Shown here piece after piece: positions 50,530 to 61,684 of a stretch of 64,000 nucleotides of DNA (position 1 is the stretch's first letter; every line of letters begins with the position of its first letter). The translations under genes and the position numbers were made by a program. A model generated the notes under the pieces. It was not told where the DNA came from. It searched no databases and saw nothing but the letters and a program-made list of their open reading frames with translations. Where the stretch lies: contig CM119266.1 of assembly GCA_051294375.1 (NCBI GenBank), positions 22,387,875 through 22,451,874 of the forward strand, given 5' to 3'. Origin of the DNA: Paraspadella gotoi. Its lineage: Eukaryota > Chaetognatha.

Positions 50530-50760
50530 TCAGTACATGTGATGACTTTATCGCCATCCGCGACGTCTGTCCTCGCCGCATTGCGACTCTCCTCGGCGTC
50601 ATTTTCCCGACACAACGAGGCGCCACTTGTCGCGCGTTGCGGCGCCTTTTCCGTCGAAAACGAGCGCCACCGGAATTTATGTTTTGACGCCGCTTGTGAC
50701 GTCGCGTTGGCGTCGACGTCGAGGACGGAAGAGGGCCTTCCGACTTTTGCCAATTCTTTT
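50530..50760 (-). other. GC-rich stretch with open frames on both strands
   Basis: Both a minus frame (STEKAPQRATSGASLCREND) and a plus frame (LSSASFSRHNEAPLVARCGA) have natural composition, so the coding strand is undecided. Several TGACGTC/GACGTC words occur, which could be CRE-like sites. Confidence 0.2.
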
Positions 50761-51299
50761 TTTTCGCTTCAAATTTTCAACAGAAAAAATATTTTTGGCA
50801 AGCATTGACAGATTGCTTTGTTTCGGGAAAACAATATGGAATTGTTTTCATCCAGTATACCCCTCTTTAGTGGTAACATTTTAACTTTTTCAAAAAATAG
50901 ATATTATGTTTAAATATTTAAGTAAGACCTTCGCTGAATTTGTACACTCTTGCAAATATTTGTTTATAACCCACTATGGCAACAGCTTGTGATTCCCATT
51001 GGGATGGGGAATCTCACTGTTGGCTTTGGGGGCTGTGTGAATATACAGCCACACCACGCTATATATTTAACATATTTATTATTATACAATATACATTTTG
51101 TACTGGCCCCCAAAAATGAGGGTAAAAGTGAAAGGGATTCCGTGGCGGAGGTGGAAAAGCGAGAAAGTTGACAGCCTTTTGTTAGAAAGCTTTTTGCATG
51201 AGACAGAAGAATGAAAAAAAAAGAAAAGAAAAAAAACCGAGAGAGAAAATGGCGTCTTCGAGAAAAGACAGTTTTTGAAGATTAAACTGAGAGAAAAAG

Positions 51300-51302
<3 letters not shown>

Positions 51303-51336
<34 letters not shown>

Positions 51337-51485
51337 NNNNNNNNNNNNNNNNNNNNNNNNNNNNNNNNNNNNNNNNNNNNNNNNNNNNNNNNNNNNNNNN
51401 NNNNNNNNNNNNNNNNNNNNNNNNNNNNNNNNNNNNNNNNNNNNNNNNNNNNNNNNNNNNNNNNNNNNNNNNNNNNNNNNNNNNN

Positions 51486-51518
<33 letters not shown>
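51303..51518. repeat. (CT)n - 149 N gap - (GA)n
   Basis: CT run 51303-51336, N 51337-51485, GA run 51486-51518. The two visible tracts are reverse complements, so the gap sits where the repeat changes strand sense. Confidence 0.95.
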
Positions 51519-51524
<6 letters not shown>

Positions 51525-51775
51525 ACTCGTCCGAAAGAGTGGGGTTTCGGATCCAAAGCTGAGAAAAGTACAACTAGACTTAATAATGGAATTTGCTTTT
51601 AAAAAGGACGGAATGCAAAAAGGCTTTTCTCCCCGAGGGACAGAGCTGTCCCTCAGTGCCCCAATGGAAAAAATGGTCGAGGAAGTGAAAAGAGGGTTTT
51701 ATGCTTCAAAAGTCCAAATAAGATACACATCTTCGACATAAGTATAATTTAACTTGAAAATCTAAAATTCTTTTC

Positions 51776-52107
51776 ATGCGAACCTTGTTGACTTACACTC
51801 CGACTGCACCCTATGATCAACTAAGCCATCGAGACCGACGTCTCTACATCCCCAGCACCCCAGCAGCCAGTTTCTCCATCTTCCCTCCGTCTCGCGCGAT
51901 GGCGTCACAACACGGGCGTGGCGTCACTTTGCGCCGTTCTGACGTCGGCTGTCAAAGCCTCGTCAGGCGGCGTCAGGCGGCGTCAGGCGGCGCTCTTCTT
52001 GTTGCGTCGCCGTCTCTGCCGTTTCGCTGTCGCCGTTGCTGCATGCGGTCGTTGCAACCGCAGGTTTTCAGCGCGGATGTGCAGCAGCGGTTTCTTGTTT
52101 TGTGAAA
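51776..52107 (+). other. GC-rich ORF-bearing stretch with a 10 bp triplication
   Basis: Two overlapping plus frames (109 and 65 codons) have no recognisable domain. GTCAGGCGGC is repeated three times in tandem at about 51963-51992. Low support as a gene. Confidence 0.2.
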
Positions 52108-52185
52108 CGGAATAAAAAAGTCGAAAATATTGAAAACTTTAGTTTAAATTCAAAAAAACATTTAAATCACGGACAAAGAAAAAAA

Positions 52186-52571
52186 NNNNNNNNNNNNNNN
52201 NNNNNNNNNNNNNNNNNNNNNNNNNNNNNNNNNNNNNNNNNNNNNNNNNNNNNNNNNNNNNNNNNNNNNNNNNNNNNNNNNNNNNNNNNNNNNNNNNNNN
52301 NNNNNNNNNNNNNNNNNNNNNNNNNNNNNNNNNNNNNNNNNNNNNNNNNNNNNNNNNNNNNNNNNNNNNNNNNNNNNNNNNNNNNNNNNNNNNNNNNNNN
52401 NNNNNNNNNNNNNNNNNNNNNNNNNNNNNNNNNNNNNNNNNNNNNNNNNNNNNNNNNNNNNNNNNNNNNNNNNNNNNNNNNNNNNNNNNNNNNNNNNNNN
52501 NNNNNNNNNNNNNNNNNNNNNNNNNNNNNNNNNNNNNNNNNNNNNNNNNNNNNNNNNNNNNNNNNNNNNNN
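52186..52571. other. Assembly gap (386 N)
   Basis: Longest gap of the window. Confidence 0.95.
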
Positions 52572-52650
52572 TGGAAAGGAATTTTGTGGAAATGGGAAAA
52601 AGTAATAGAATTAGAATAGATGAGTGAAAGTGCGAGGTGCAAAAAAGACA

Positions 52651-52671
52651 GAGAGAGGAGAAGAGAGGAGA

Positions 52672-52708
<37 letters not shown>

Positions 52709-52711
52709 AGA
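52651..52711. repeat. (GA)n microsatellite
   Basis: GA dinucleotides with GGAGA interruptions. Confidence 0.9.
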
Positions 52712-52811
52712 GATGACCTTTCAAAAAACCGTTCGCAAATGTCGACTTCCAACTTTTAGTTTTCCTATTTTTTTCCTGCATATTCGTTTTACGGTTGTTG
52801 GCTCGTTCCAT

Positions 52812-52952
52812 CGTTCGTTCATTCATTCATTCATTCATTCATTCATTCATTCATTCATTCATTCATTCATTCATTCATTCATTTATTCTTTCAATCATTA
52901 TTTCATTCATTCATTCATTTATTCTTTCAATCATTATTTCATTCATTCATTA
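52812..52952. repeat. (CATT)n microsatellite
   Basis: About 17 near-perfect CATT units, then imperfect ones including a repeated TTTATTCTTTCAATCATT block. Confidence 0.95.
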
Positions 52953-54140
52953 TTTCGTCTCTTCGTTTCTTCGCTCGGCCTTTCCTTACGTTTTCAATTC
53001 CCTCATTCATTCATTGATTCATCCTAGAATCTCCATTTATTTCCATATTTCATTTTTACCTCCGTTTCTTCTGCTTTTTAATTTCTTTTTTATTTCATCT
53101 TTCCTTCCTTCGCTCCTCCTCCTTTTCCTTTTTTTATTGCTCCTCCTTTTTTCTTTCGTTTCTTTTTCTTTTCCTTTTTCATTTCGATTTTATTATTTCC
53201 TCGCTTTCCAAGTTCGCATTCTTTTCCCCGCCACTCAAGGTCTTATTTTTAGAAATGGGTTTAGTTGGCAGAAAGAGAAATAGAGAGAGAGGAGAGGAGA
53301 GAGATGATGATCGAGATGCAAGAGCGAAGCATTGAGAGAGATGATGGAGAGGAAGTGGCGAGAAAGTGATGGAGAAGAAAGGCCGTGAGATGAGGACTTC
53401 GAGAGGACGAGCACGAGAGAGATCGAGACCGAGAGGACGAGGCAGGAGCCTTCCGTGGATTTCAAAGAAGGATAAAAAAATAGTTTTTTTTTAAAGGTGG
53501 AGAAAAAATGCGAATTTATTCACTCTCTCTTATTCTCTCTCCCTGGTTCTTATCCTTCTTCTTTTTACTTTTCTTTTTCTTATCCATGTTTTTTCTCTCT
53601 CTCTTTCTCTCCCGCTCTCTTTCTCCAACTTTCCAGTTTCCAGTGTCTTTAAGCTCATTTGCATTTTTAAATTAATTGAAATCGAGTGCGAGCGACTGCT
53701 ACCTGAGGAAGCATCGGGACGTCTTTTTGGATGAGCGCCTTTCGACCGAAACGCGGGAAGAACCGAATCGAGGAAAAACCAAAAAGAGAAAAACCCGGAT
53801 GAGAATAAGCAAAAGAATTAAATGAATTTAAAAGTAATTTAATTTAAATCATCATAAATATGCTTAAGAAAGAGAGTAAACAAATAAATGTTAAAATGTC
53901 ACCAAAAAAATAAAACTAAAAATCATAAAACGAACTGAAAAAGCAAATCTGGAAAAAAGTCAAATCTGCAGACGTAGCGAAAGATTATTGCAGATCAAAA
54001 TGGAATCCTGCAATTGAAGCAAAGAAGTGAAAACATGCGCGAAATTTGAAATGGAAGCTATAAAGAAAGAGCCAATTATGTTTTGAGTGAACTCAGAAAC
54101 GAGTTAAAAATATTAAGAACTTCACAAAGGCGCTGGAAGA
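52953..54140. other. Pyrimidine- then purine-rich noncoding DNA
   Basis: C/T-rich to 53230, G/A-rich 53280-53470, CT-rich 53520-53640, AT-rich after that. No supported gene. Confidence 0.5.
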
Positions 54141-54150
54141 GAGAATGGAT

Positions 54151-54152
<2 letters not shown>

Positions 54153-54188
<36 letters not shown>
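54153..54188. repeat. (CT)n microsatellite
   Basis: Eighteen CT units. Confidence 0.9.
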
Positions 54189-54191
<3 letters not shown>

Positions 54192-54384
54192 TCATCATTG
54201 CCAATCGAATGAGTTATATCTCGATCATATTTGGCGCGAAAGAAATCCGTAACCTTATCTTTTGGGGCCGAAGTCGGCTTTTGAATAAATCAGCGAGATT
54301 CGTTCTCTACTCCATCTTCATCTGCATAACATCGGCCGAGTATGAAATTTTCTCTCTCACCCCTAGAGTCTCGATCTGGCCGGC

Positions 54385-54660
54385 ACCTATTCGTCGGCGT
54401 CGTCGTCTTTTTCGTAGTCTTCGTTTTCGTCGTTATCCGTTTCGTCGTCATCACTTTAGTCGCGGTCGTTTTCATCGTTGTCATTCTTGTCCTTATCAGT
54501 TTCGTCTTCGTCGTTATCAGTTTCGTCGTTGTCATTTTTGTCGTCGTCCTTTTCATCATCGTCGTTTTCGTCGTTATCAATTTGGTCGTTGTCTTTACGT
54601 CGATATCGTCGTCGTCATCTCCATCGTTTTTGTCATCGTCGTCATCGTCATAGTCGGTGT
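54385..54660 (-). repeat. GTC/GTT-rich degenerate minisatellite (Asp/Asn/Glu-coding on the minus strand)
   Basis: Degenerate 6-12 bp words of the GATAACGACGAA type on the minus strand. One minus frame reads as an almost unbroken D/N/E/K stretch (DNDENDDDEKDDDKNDNDE-like) with stops at both ends and a frame switch near 54600. It may be an acidic coding tract or simply a repeat. Confidence 0.55.
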
Positions 54661-55378
54661 CAATCGTTGCAACTTTCAAGAAATTGGATGTTGTTTAAAA
54701 CAGCCACCAGCCCACCAAGGCGTCAAAATCAACGAAATCGTAAACAGCAACAACAATGTCAACAGCGACAACAGCTCGAACAAAACGACAACAGCGTCAA
54801 CAAAAACAAAGTCAAACAAAGACGAAAACCTTCTCTCCCATTTTCTTTTTTTTTTCGATCGCCCACCTGCGCCTCTGGTGTCACGGGTCACGGTCGGCGC
54901 TCCTCGCCCTTCACGCCGTTTCGATCTCGCCCGACGGCGCCGTCCCTTGCCGCTCCGGCACCGCAAGCCGCGCCGCACCCGCGCCGCAGCCCCCCCTCTC
55001 TATCAACCCCCCCTTCTCCTCCAATCCCCCTATCGCTCGAGCGCCCGGGCGCCCCGGGACGTGACCGGCGCGCGGTTGAAATTTGACCCTGGAAAGTCGA
55101 TGCTGAATCGCGAATGATGAAAGTTGTGAGAGAGGGGGTAGATGAGGGGAGGGTGTGATAGAGGATGTGATAGAAAGACGGAGTGATAGCGATATACAGG
55201 AAGAAGAAAGGTGATTCCAGCGTTAGTTAGTGAGCAATAATCATGCGTTAGTTTCATGTGTGAAATTACATTTTCTCCTTGGAGGGCACTCGTAACGTTT
55301 TTTTTTTATTCAACGGAAGGAATAAAAAACGTGTGCCATTCCAATAAAAGTACGAGCAAGGTCGAATTCTAGTCAACA
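54661..55378. other. CAA-rich then C-rich noncoding DNA
   Basis: Plus-strand AACAACAGC-like words at 54740-54830 and a C-rich GC stretch at 54860-55080. Overlapping frames are composition-driven. Confidence 0.4.
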
Positions 55379-55609
55379 ATGAGCGAAAAGAATGTCATGA
55401 ATTTTATTCTTGTTCATTCGAGGCCTGTCGTTTCTAACGCCCCCCCTTTCATCACAGACCACAGCTCTCGCTACCACCCCAGCCTCGTCCAACCCCTCTT
55501 CAATCCCAACACTCTTCTCTCCCAAGGCCTTGCGCATTGAAGCCTCTCGATGGGCGTGGCATTCCCCGATACTAGAAGAGCCGAGGGAGGGGAAACGAGA
55601 ATTGTGTAA
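55379..55609 (+). CDS. Candidate ORF with an internal TGA (unrecognised)
   Basis: ATG at 55379 opens MSEKNVMNFILVHSRPVV and continues for 53 codons of ordinary composition to a TGA at 55538-55540. The same frame then stays open 22 more codons (SLSMGVAFPDTRR) to TAA at 55607. A donor-like GGGTAAGTG follows at about 55612. The TGA may be a real end, a sequence error, or, least likely, a recoded stop. No family. Confidence 0.2.
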
Positions 55610-55739
55610 AAGGGTAAGTGTATTGTGTTTCAAGGCGGGTAAGCTTACGACGCGGATTGGGGATCGTGAAGTCCGTCTGACGGCAGATGAGTTTCTTTTG
55701 GTAAATTTGACTTGTATTTTGTAACGTAAGATCGAGGAT

Positions 55740-56600
55740 TGAGACATTTGAGTGTAAAAAGAAAAAGAAAACTCGGATAATCTTTGGTGGGGAGTGTCGA
55801 ATCTCCAAATCACAAAAACGAAATCGGTGCGCCCTTTGAAAGAGAAAGCAACAGTGCACTGTTGCAGTGAGAGTTCAAGATCGTTGAGTGGGCGTACAAC
55901 GTCGATGACCTAAAAATAGATAAATCCCTAGTTTCCCCACCGAAGAAAAAAAAAATATGAGAATTTTGGAGAACTAGTATTGAGATTACCGCTGATTTTC
56001 GGAGCTGAAAGGCCAAACGTTTGAGGAGTAGCTCAAGCTTGAAGCGCATAGAGGGAATGGAACAAATAAAAACCTAACGGCTAAAGCTTAGAAATTTGAA
56101 ATCTTTATATTTATATATAATCCCCAAAAAATCAATAAACTTTAAGGTTCAAAGGAAATCATTATTAATATTATCATTATGTAATAGTTGAGCCATATCT
56201 GATCTAGATATATGTTTTGTACGTTTTTCCTATCATTCAAATCGTTTTATCTTTTTATCGTCTTAACTGTCAAATTTTTTATTTCAGAAAAAAAAAAATT
56301 CCTATCATTAAAGGACTGAATGGCAAAAAAACAAGGAAAGCGTGAAGACCATGTAAGAGTTTTCAGTCTTTGAGGTTATAGTATCACGTAGCGTATAACT
56401 CGTAAAAGCTTTCAAATTCTTGGGCTAACATGGAAGATCTCGCAGGGTCTAAATGGTGTAGCTTATATAGCTTATATAGCTTGTAGGAGCTTCTCGGTTC
56501 TGAAAAGCGAATGCGAGAAAACAGGATTCCAATTTCTCGCCATTATAAAATCCCCGGAACATTGGAGGGTGAGGAGAGTTGAAGAGGTAAGGTTTGGGTA
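55740..56600. other. Noncoding; nothing recognised
   Basis: AT-rich with a triplicated TATAGCTTA word at about 56460-56483. Confidence 0.45.
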
Positions 56601-56676
56601 AGAAGAATCGAGAATTTGCTGAGGGGGGGACCAACCGCGGGAGGGGCGGGGGGGGCGAAAGGGGGAGTATCTCTGC

Positions 56677-56898
56677 ATGTTAAGCGAGGTGCCGCGACCT
56701 GCGGACGAAGACGACGACGAAGCAAAGAAAGTCGACGACGCCGACGACGACGACGACAGCGACGGAGAAGAAGAAAAAAATATTCCTTGGAAATCCCACC
56801 AGCTGAAGCGTAAAGATTTAAACATTATTTTGAATTTTAACGACCGTCGCTTTTGTGACATGGAGAGAAAAAAAGTAGTTCGACTCGGGACAGAGTAG
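56677..56898 (+). CDS. Acidic small ORF or exon (unrecognised)
   Basis: A 73-codon frame from ATG 56677 reads MLSEVPRPADEDDDEAKKV, an Asp/Glu-rich segment to about residue 34, then a normal segment (NIPWKSHQLKRKDLNIILNF) to a TAG. Unlike the GA-repeat frames nearby, the second half is not low complexity, which favours real coding. The upstream sequence is a G-rich stretch, so the start is uncertain. The opposite strand reads poly-Ser here, the shadow of the GAC codons. Confidence 0.3.
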   Translation: MLSEVPRPADEDDDEAKKVDDADDDDDSDGEEEKNIPWKSHQLKRKDLNIILNFNDRRFCDMERKKVVRLGTE

Positions 56899-56944
56899 AA
56901 AAAAAAGTTTTCCAGTGGAAACGGGAGAGAGAGGAATAGATGAG

Positions 56945-56998
56945 ACTGGAGAGAGCGAGGGAGATAGAGAGAGAGAGAGACGGAGAAAGAAGAGAAGA

Positions 56999-57034
<36 letters not shown>

Positions 57035-57250
57035 ATTTTAGGGAGGAGGGAGCAAAGCGAGGGGGAACGATTCAAGAATAGAGAGAGACGAGTTCACCCT
57101 ACGTTGAGAAAGAAGACCTACGAGAAAATATCGGCGGAGAGATGAGAAGAGATGAGAGAGAGAGAGGAGAAAGAGAGAGAGAGAGAGAGAGAGAGGAGAA
57201 AAGAGAGAGAGAGAGAGAGAGCGAGAAGAAGAGAAATGAGAGAGAGAAAA
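56945..57250. repeat. (GA)n microsatellites
   Basis: GA tracts at 56945-57034 and 57143-57250 with a short unique stretch between. Confidence 0.9.
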
Positions 57251-57763
57251 ATAGGTAGTTAAAAATTCAAAACGAGAAGTTTTATAGGTTTTCTTCTTCC
57301 GTCGTCGGTCGGAAGACAATGTCCCCGCTCTCGATACCAATGGAGTTATAGGGTTGTGATCGTGGGATAGTGGTGGGGTTGTAAGGTGGTGGTGATGGTG
57401 GTAAAGAATGATAGATGGTAGGGAGAAATAAAGGGCGGTGGAGGGAGAGAGAGAGAGAGGGAGAGAGAGAGACCTGACTCACTACTCAGAGTTAAAAAGA
57501 CAAATTCTAAGCCAAAAAACAACTCAACGTGTTTTTCAATTTTTCGAGCGCCAAGATTATCGTCTCGTTTATAACGCAAGTAAACAATTTGTCAGAGATA
57601 CAAATTTCCTTTAGAGCATTTCTTTTTTGATTTTTTTTTCGTCTTATACCTTTATTATTTATTTTTTTATTATTTAATATTCAAGTATTCGAAACATAGT
57701 AATATATTAAATTAAAAAGTTGTTAACTGAATTTTACTGTTCAAGTACGCTGCAAGAATATCA
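57251..57763. other. Noncoding; GGTGGTGAT words 57360-57410
   Basis: Short G/T-rich minisatellite-like stretch, (GA)n 57445-57470, then AT-rich DNA. Confidence 0.45.
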
Positions 57764-58144
57764 TTGTTTAAATTACGTTTGCCCTATAATAAACATTTTA
57801 CAACACTTTACCATGTTCAATATTCGGTCGTGGAAATAAAACTAGAACCACTTTTCCCAACCGGCGAACTGACCCCGCCTTACTTCGACCCTATTTCGCA
57901 GGGCGAATCTTTATTCTCAACGAGTGACGAGGAAAGGAGGGCGTGTCCGTTCGGGGCCGAGAAACGAGGGCGTACACCGGAAGTGGGGCTGCGCGAAAGG
58001 GGCGTGACGTTACCGGCAGCACGAGACCACGCAAAGGGGACGTCCAAAAGTGGGCGGGGTGGAAACGGGTTCCTGAGACGGAGAGACGTCGTTGGGAGTC
58101 GCTGGCGTCGGGGTAAGGTGATGACGGGGGGGGGGTTAACGTAA
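57764..58144 (+). CDS. Possible ORF or exon (unrecognised)
   Basis: A 126-codon frame with ordinary composition in its first half (VEIKLEPLFPTGELTPPYF) and an Arg/Gly-rich second half. Clear C+G enrichment begins at about 57850, which would fit an exon starting inside the frame. No acceptor or domain was recognised. Confidence 0.2.
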   Translation: MFKLRLPYNKHFTTLYHVQYSVVEIKLEPLFPTGELTPPYFDPISQGESLFSTSDEERRACPFGAEKRGRTPEVGLRERGVTLPAARDHAKGTSKSGRGGNGFLRRRDVVGSRWRRGKVMTGGGLT

Positions 58145-58380
58145 GGAGAAAGCGGCGACGTTCATCGTCGTGAGATTCGAATGCGAAACAACGTTAAAAC
58201 CGCGCACTTGACCGTACGAGCGGTCGGCAGGACATCACGTTCGCGTGAATAGCGAGAACATACGTACACGGAGCGAGAAAAGGATCGACTGAAAGAGGAA
58301 GAAGCGAAGGAAGAGGAAGATGAGGAAGAAAAGGAGGAAGAGAACCAAAACGCCCCGGTAAATTATAAGGGTTGATGATT

Positions 58381-58426
58381 AGGTAAGACTTAGGGATTAG
58401 GGTTGGGGATTAGAGTTAGGGATAAG
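58381..58426 (+). repeat. Degenerate TTAGGG-like repeats
   Basis: ACTTAGGGATTAGGG, GTTGGGGATTAG and AGTTAGGGA words in a row. Confidence 0.5.
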
Positions 58427-58555
58427 TTTATGAGTTTAAAAATATATTTAGGTTAAAATTAAATTCTTGGAAAAGCGACCAAAAAAGGGGGAACTCTGGG
58501 AAAATAGAGCCGAAAGTTTTGTTTGGAATTTAATCGAAAGAGTCGAGACAAAAAA

Positions 58556-58643
<88 letters not shown>

Positions 58644-58705
58644 GAGAGAGCGAGAAGGACGGGGGTCGAGTCTTGTGATAAGGAGAATGAGAGAGAGAGA
58701 GAGAG
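58556..58705. repeat. (GA)n microsatellite
   Basis: About 80 bp of uninterrupted GA, then GCGAGAGA and GGAGAATGAGA variants. Confidence 0.95.
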
Positions 58706-58859
58706 AAAGGGAAGGTGGGGATTGAAGAGAAAGGGAGGAAAGAGAAGGAAAGGGAGGAAAGAGAAGGAAAGGGAGGAAAAGGAGGAAAGAGGAAAAAAGA
58801 GCGAGGGAGCCTTTGCGATAAGAGATAAATAGGGACGGAGAATTCGTGACAAGTAAAAG

Positions 58860-60660
58860 AGTGAGGGCAACCATGGGGAGAAGAACGGGTTGGGTAAAGA
58901 ACGGGTGGGGCAAGGGCTGGGGTGCAGGAGCGAGGGGCGAAACGCTGGGCGTGGCCCGCGAGTTCCGGGGGGAATCGCATATCAAATCATCCTCGTTTCA
59001 CAAGTGGATGCGTCGCCGTTGTTATCTGGATTCCGGATTCGGTCGAAGAAAAAAAAAACCGTCGCCTTCTTTTTTTTTTTTTTTTTAGACACTTTCCTCC
59101 CATCTTTTTTGTTTAATTATTTTTTTTTAAATCCATTTTTCCTTTTCTTTTTTGTTACTAACAAAGCGTACGCTTTCGAACTTTTCTTGTGTTATAGGAA
59201 TTTGAAACTTATTCCATGAGCAGCTTTTTTTTATTTTTTGTCAATCTTATTTTTTTATTCTTTACCTTGAATTTATTTTTTTTTTTAAATTTTGTTTTTT
59301 CCTCTCATGTCGAAGACGACCAAACAAGTTTTCAATTTTTCCGACCTTATTATAGAAAACAGTTTAATTAAAATTAAAAGATTATTTTCACCAGTTAAAA
59401 ATGCATTCTCACTTCGTTTTTCTCTTCTTTTCTGAAAAATAGTATACAGAAAATACCGTTTAAAAAAAGGATAAAAAAAAAGAAAGAGAATCAAAGCAGA
59501 GGCCGGCTTGCTGTATATTCAGTAAGAAAGAACAAAGGAAAATCAAAAACATTTTCTAATTATAAAAGAAAAAAGATGACAATTACTACTTCTACTTCTG
59601 CCCGGTCTTCCGGGTTATCGTCGATAATCTATTTAATTTTTTTTTTCTAAATACAATTTCATAATTATTTAGACAGGAACGCGCGACATAAAAATGTGTA
59701 ACAAGAGAAAATATCCTGTTTTTCTAAAGTTTTGAAAAGAATTTGCAGCATTAAATCACACGAACACACATCGTGAGGTCTTAAATCAAAAGTTTCACCT
59801 ACTTTTTAACCCTCACTCAATTCAGCAAATATCGTCTCTCTTTTTCCTAAAACCGAAGGGAGTGATTTAAAACGCGTCAACTAAAAAGTGTGTTGATTCG
59901 TATCCCAACCCGTTTCAGTGTCTCTCTCTCTATCAGAAGAGAAATGTTGAGTCATTACTAAATGGACGAAGATTGTTTTGATTGTGGATTTTGATAAGAA
60001 CATTCAAAAATCTGTTAAAAACAACACCGTTTTATTCTCTCGAAAAAATTTCGGACGTTTAAAAATTTTAGTATGTATACCATTAGAAATAATAATTCTC
60101 AAAATTTTTGTTTACTCATTACTACACCATCTTAAATAATACTGAATTTTATAACTTAAAGTGATAAAATCCCCACATGCGTAATTTTCCCCTGTCTCTC
60201 TCTCTCTCTCTGCAGAAAATTATTATCGTTTAAGTTTTTATAACTATATTAAATAAAAACTTAAAGCGAGAAAAAACACGTTAAAAAAACATTACAAAAA
60301 CAATAAAAAACCGGCTTCTTCCGTATTATTCGAATTTCTCGGAAATGTCACAATTTCCCTTTTTTCGAGTTCGAAGGGCGAAGCCTGAGGCACGTTGCTC
60401 AATTAAGCACGAATACATCCCACGCTTTTTTATCTTAGACTGAAAAGGTCCTTTAAGTAGGAAAAAAAAAGAATAAAAATAAAACAAAAATATTTATAAT
60501 AATAAACAAAAACTAAAGCAAAAAAAAAAAAAAAGACGAAGAAAGATTTTGTTTATAAAACAATTTTCAGTCTTGCCCAACACAGATACATCGAGAACGT
60601 AACAAAGAAAATCACGCTCATCATTTAATCGAAGAACTGGCGAGCCGACGAACTGGCGAA
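58860..60660. other. AT-rich noncoding DNA
   Basis: Homopolymer-rich, with a poly-T at 59068-59086. No gene recognised. Confidence 0.5.
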
Positions 60661-60669
60661 CAGGCTAGC

Positions 60670-60717
60670 CGGCCAACGGTCTAGCCGGAGAACCGGCCAA
60701 CCGTCTAGCCGGAGAAC
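60670..60717 (+). repeat. 24 bp minisatellite, two units
   Basis: Units 60670-60693 and 60694-60717 differ at one base; both contain TCTAGCCGGAGAAC. Related GGCGAAC and CTAGCCGG words flank them. Confidence 0.8.
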
Positions 60718-60739
60718 TGGCGAAGCGAGGAAGCGTTTC

Positions 60740-61680
60740 ACTCGTTGTCGACTCTATTATTAATTATTTGCTTTCTTTGCTTTGACCACGGATTCATGTT
60801 TGGCCGTAAAAATAAATCCTTGTGCGTTGAAATCCTCGCTCAAACATCGATGACCTTACCACCATCACCTCCTCCTCATCCTCCTCCTTCTCCTCCTCCT
60901 CATTTTTTGATGTCTGGGTTTAAACCGTCACTTTTCTCAGTTCTTGTACTTTTTTATTTTCACTTGTTGCTTCGATTCGATCCTCGTTTCTTTTTTTTTC
61001 TTTTTTTTTAAATTTTATTTGACCTCCGTTTTTATTATTTTTCTTTGGGAATTTTATTTCCAGCTTCGATGCACAGTTTTTTGAAAATGAAGGAAGTCCC
61101 AACGGATTCGAACCATACTCAAGTCGCCCGTCAACGAAGAAGACTGCGTTCGTCCAGAGGAATTGGAGAGGGTAGGAGGTGGAGGAAGCCGTTGGCGTCA
61201 ATTATAAAAAGGAAAGGAGGTGGAGATTGACGCATCGGCTACGAGGTGACGCAGCCGTCGGTCACCGGTGACGGCGAACTTTTAAGTTTCCTCGGCGCCG
61301 AAAATTCAGCGAACCTCAAGAGGAAATTCGAAAAATGGAAAAGAAAAAAAAAAAAAACCCACAAAAATCAAACCGCGGAAGCTACGATCACCTGACGTGG
61401 GAAAAATTACAAATGAAATCGAGGTGAAAAATCAAATTGGTTGTAAATACGTTTTCTCGGCCTCATTATTACGGACTAAAACTTTTATCCCGATCGGTTT
61501 TTAATGTTCTAGATAGCATTCCTTTTTGCTTTTTATCGACATTTATTACAAATTTACTTTGCAAAGAGATTTTTGAAGTTTATTTACTCTTGCGTGTATA
61601 ATTTAAATGTATAGAATTGTTTTAATTTGATTTAGTTTTTGTCACGCTAATTCTTTAAATTACTTTGTCTCAATATTACC
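60740..61680. other. Noncoding flank of the secreted-protein gene
   Basis: C/T-rich 60860-60905, a GC-rich patch 61205-61300 with CACCGGTGACGG, and AT-rich DNA after that. A minus frame at 61201-60920 has ordinary composition in its first half but is unsupported. Confidence 0.4.
61203..61210 (+). promoter_or_regulatory. TATA-box-like sequence
   Basis: TATAAAAA followed by a GC-rich stretch about 30 bases on. It could serve a plus-strand start about 780 bp before the ATG at 62020, but a SINE lies between, so this is weak. Confidence 0.2.
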
Positions 61681-61684
61681 ATAT

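Noticed and set aside
52795-53283. Hydrophobic frame after the CATT repeat (FIHSFIHSF pattern)
   Set aside because: Periodic peptide produced directly by the (CATT)n microsatellite.
54083-55117. 344-codon plus-strand frame
   Set aside because: Runs through (CT)n, GTC/GTT words and C-rich DNA. Composition follows the repeats, with no domain and no splice structure.
58459-58980. 173-codon Leu/Ser-rich minus-strand frame
   Set aside because: Translation of the (GA)n tract on the opposite strand. It looks like membrane segments only because CT codons give Leu and Ser.
61095-61105. tRNA gene suggested by GGATTCGAACC (minus strand B-box-like)
   Set aside because: T stem and acceptor stem do not form, and no A box lies at the right distance.
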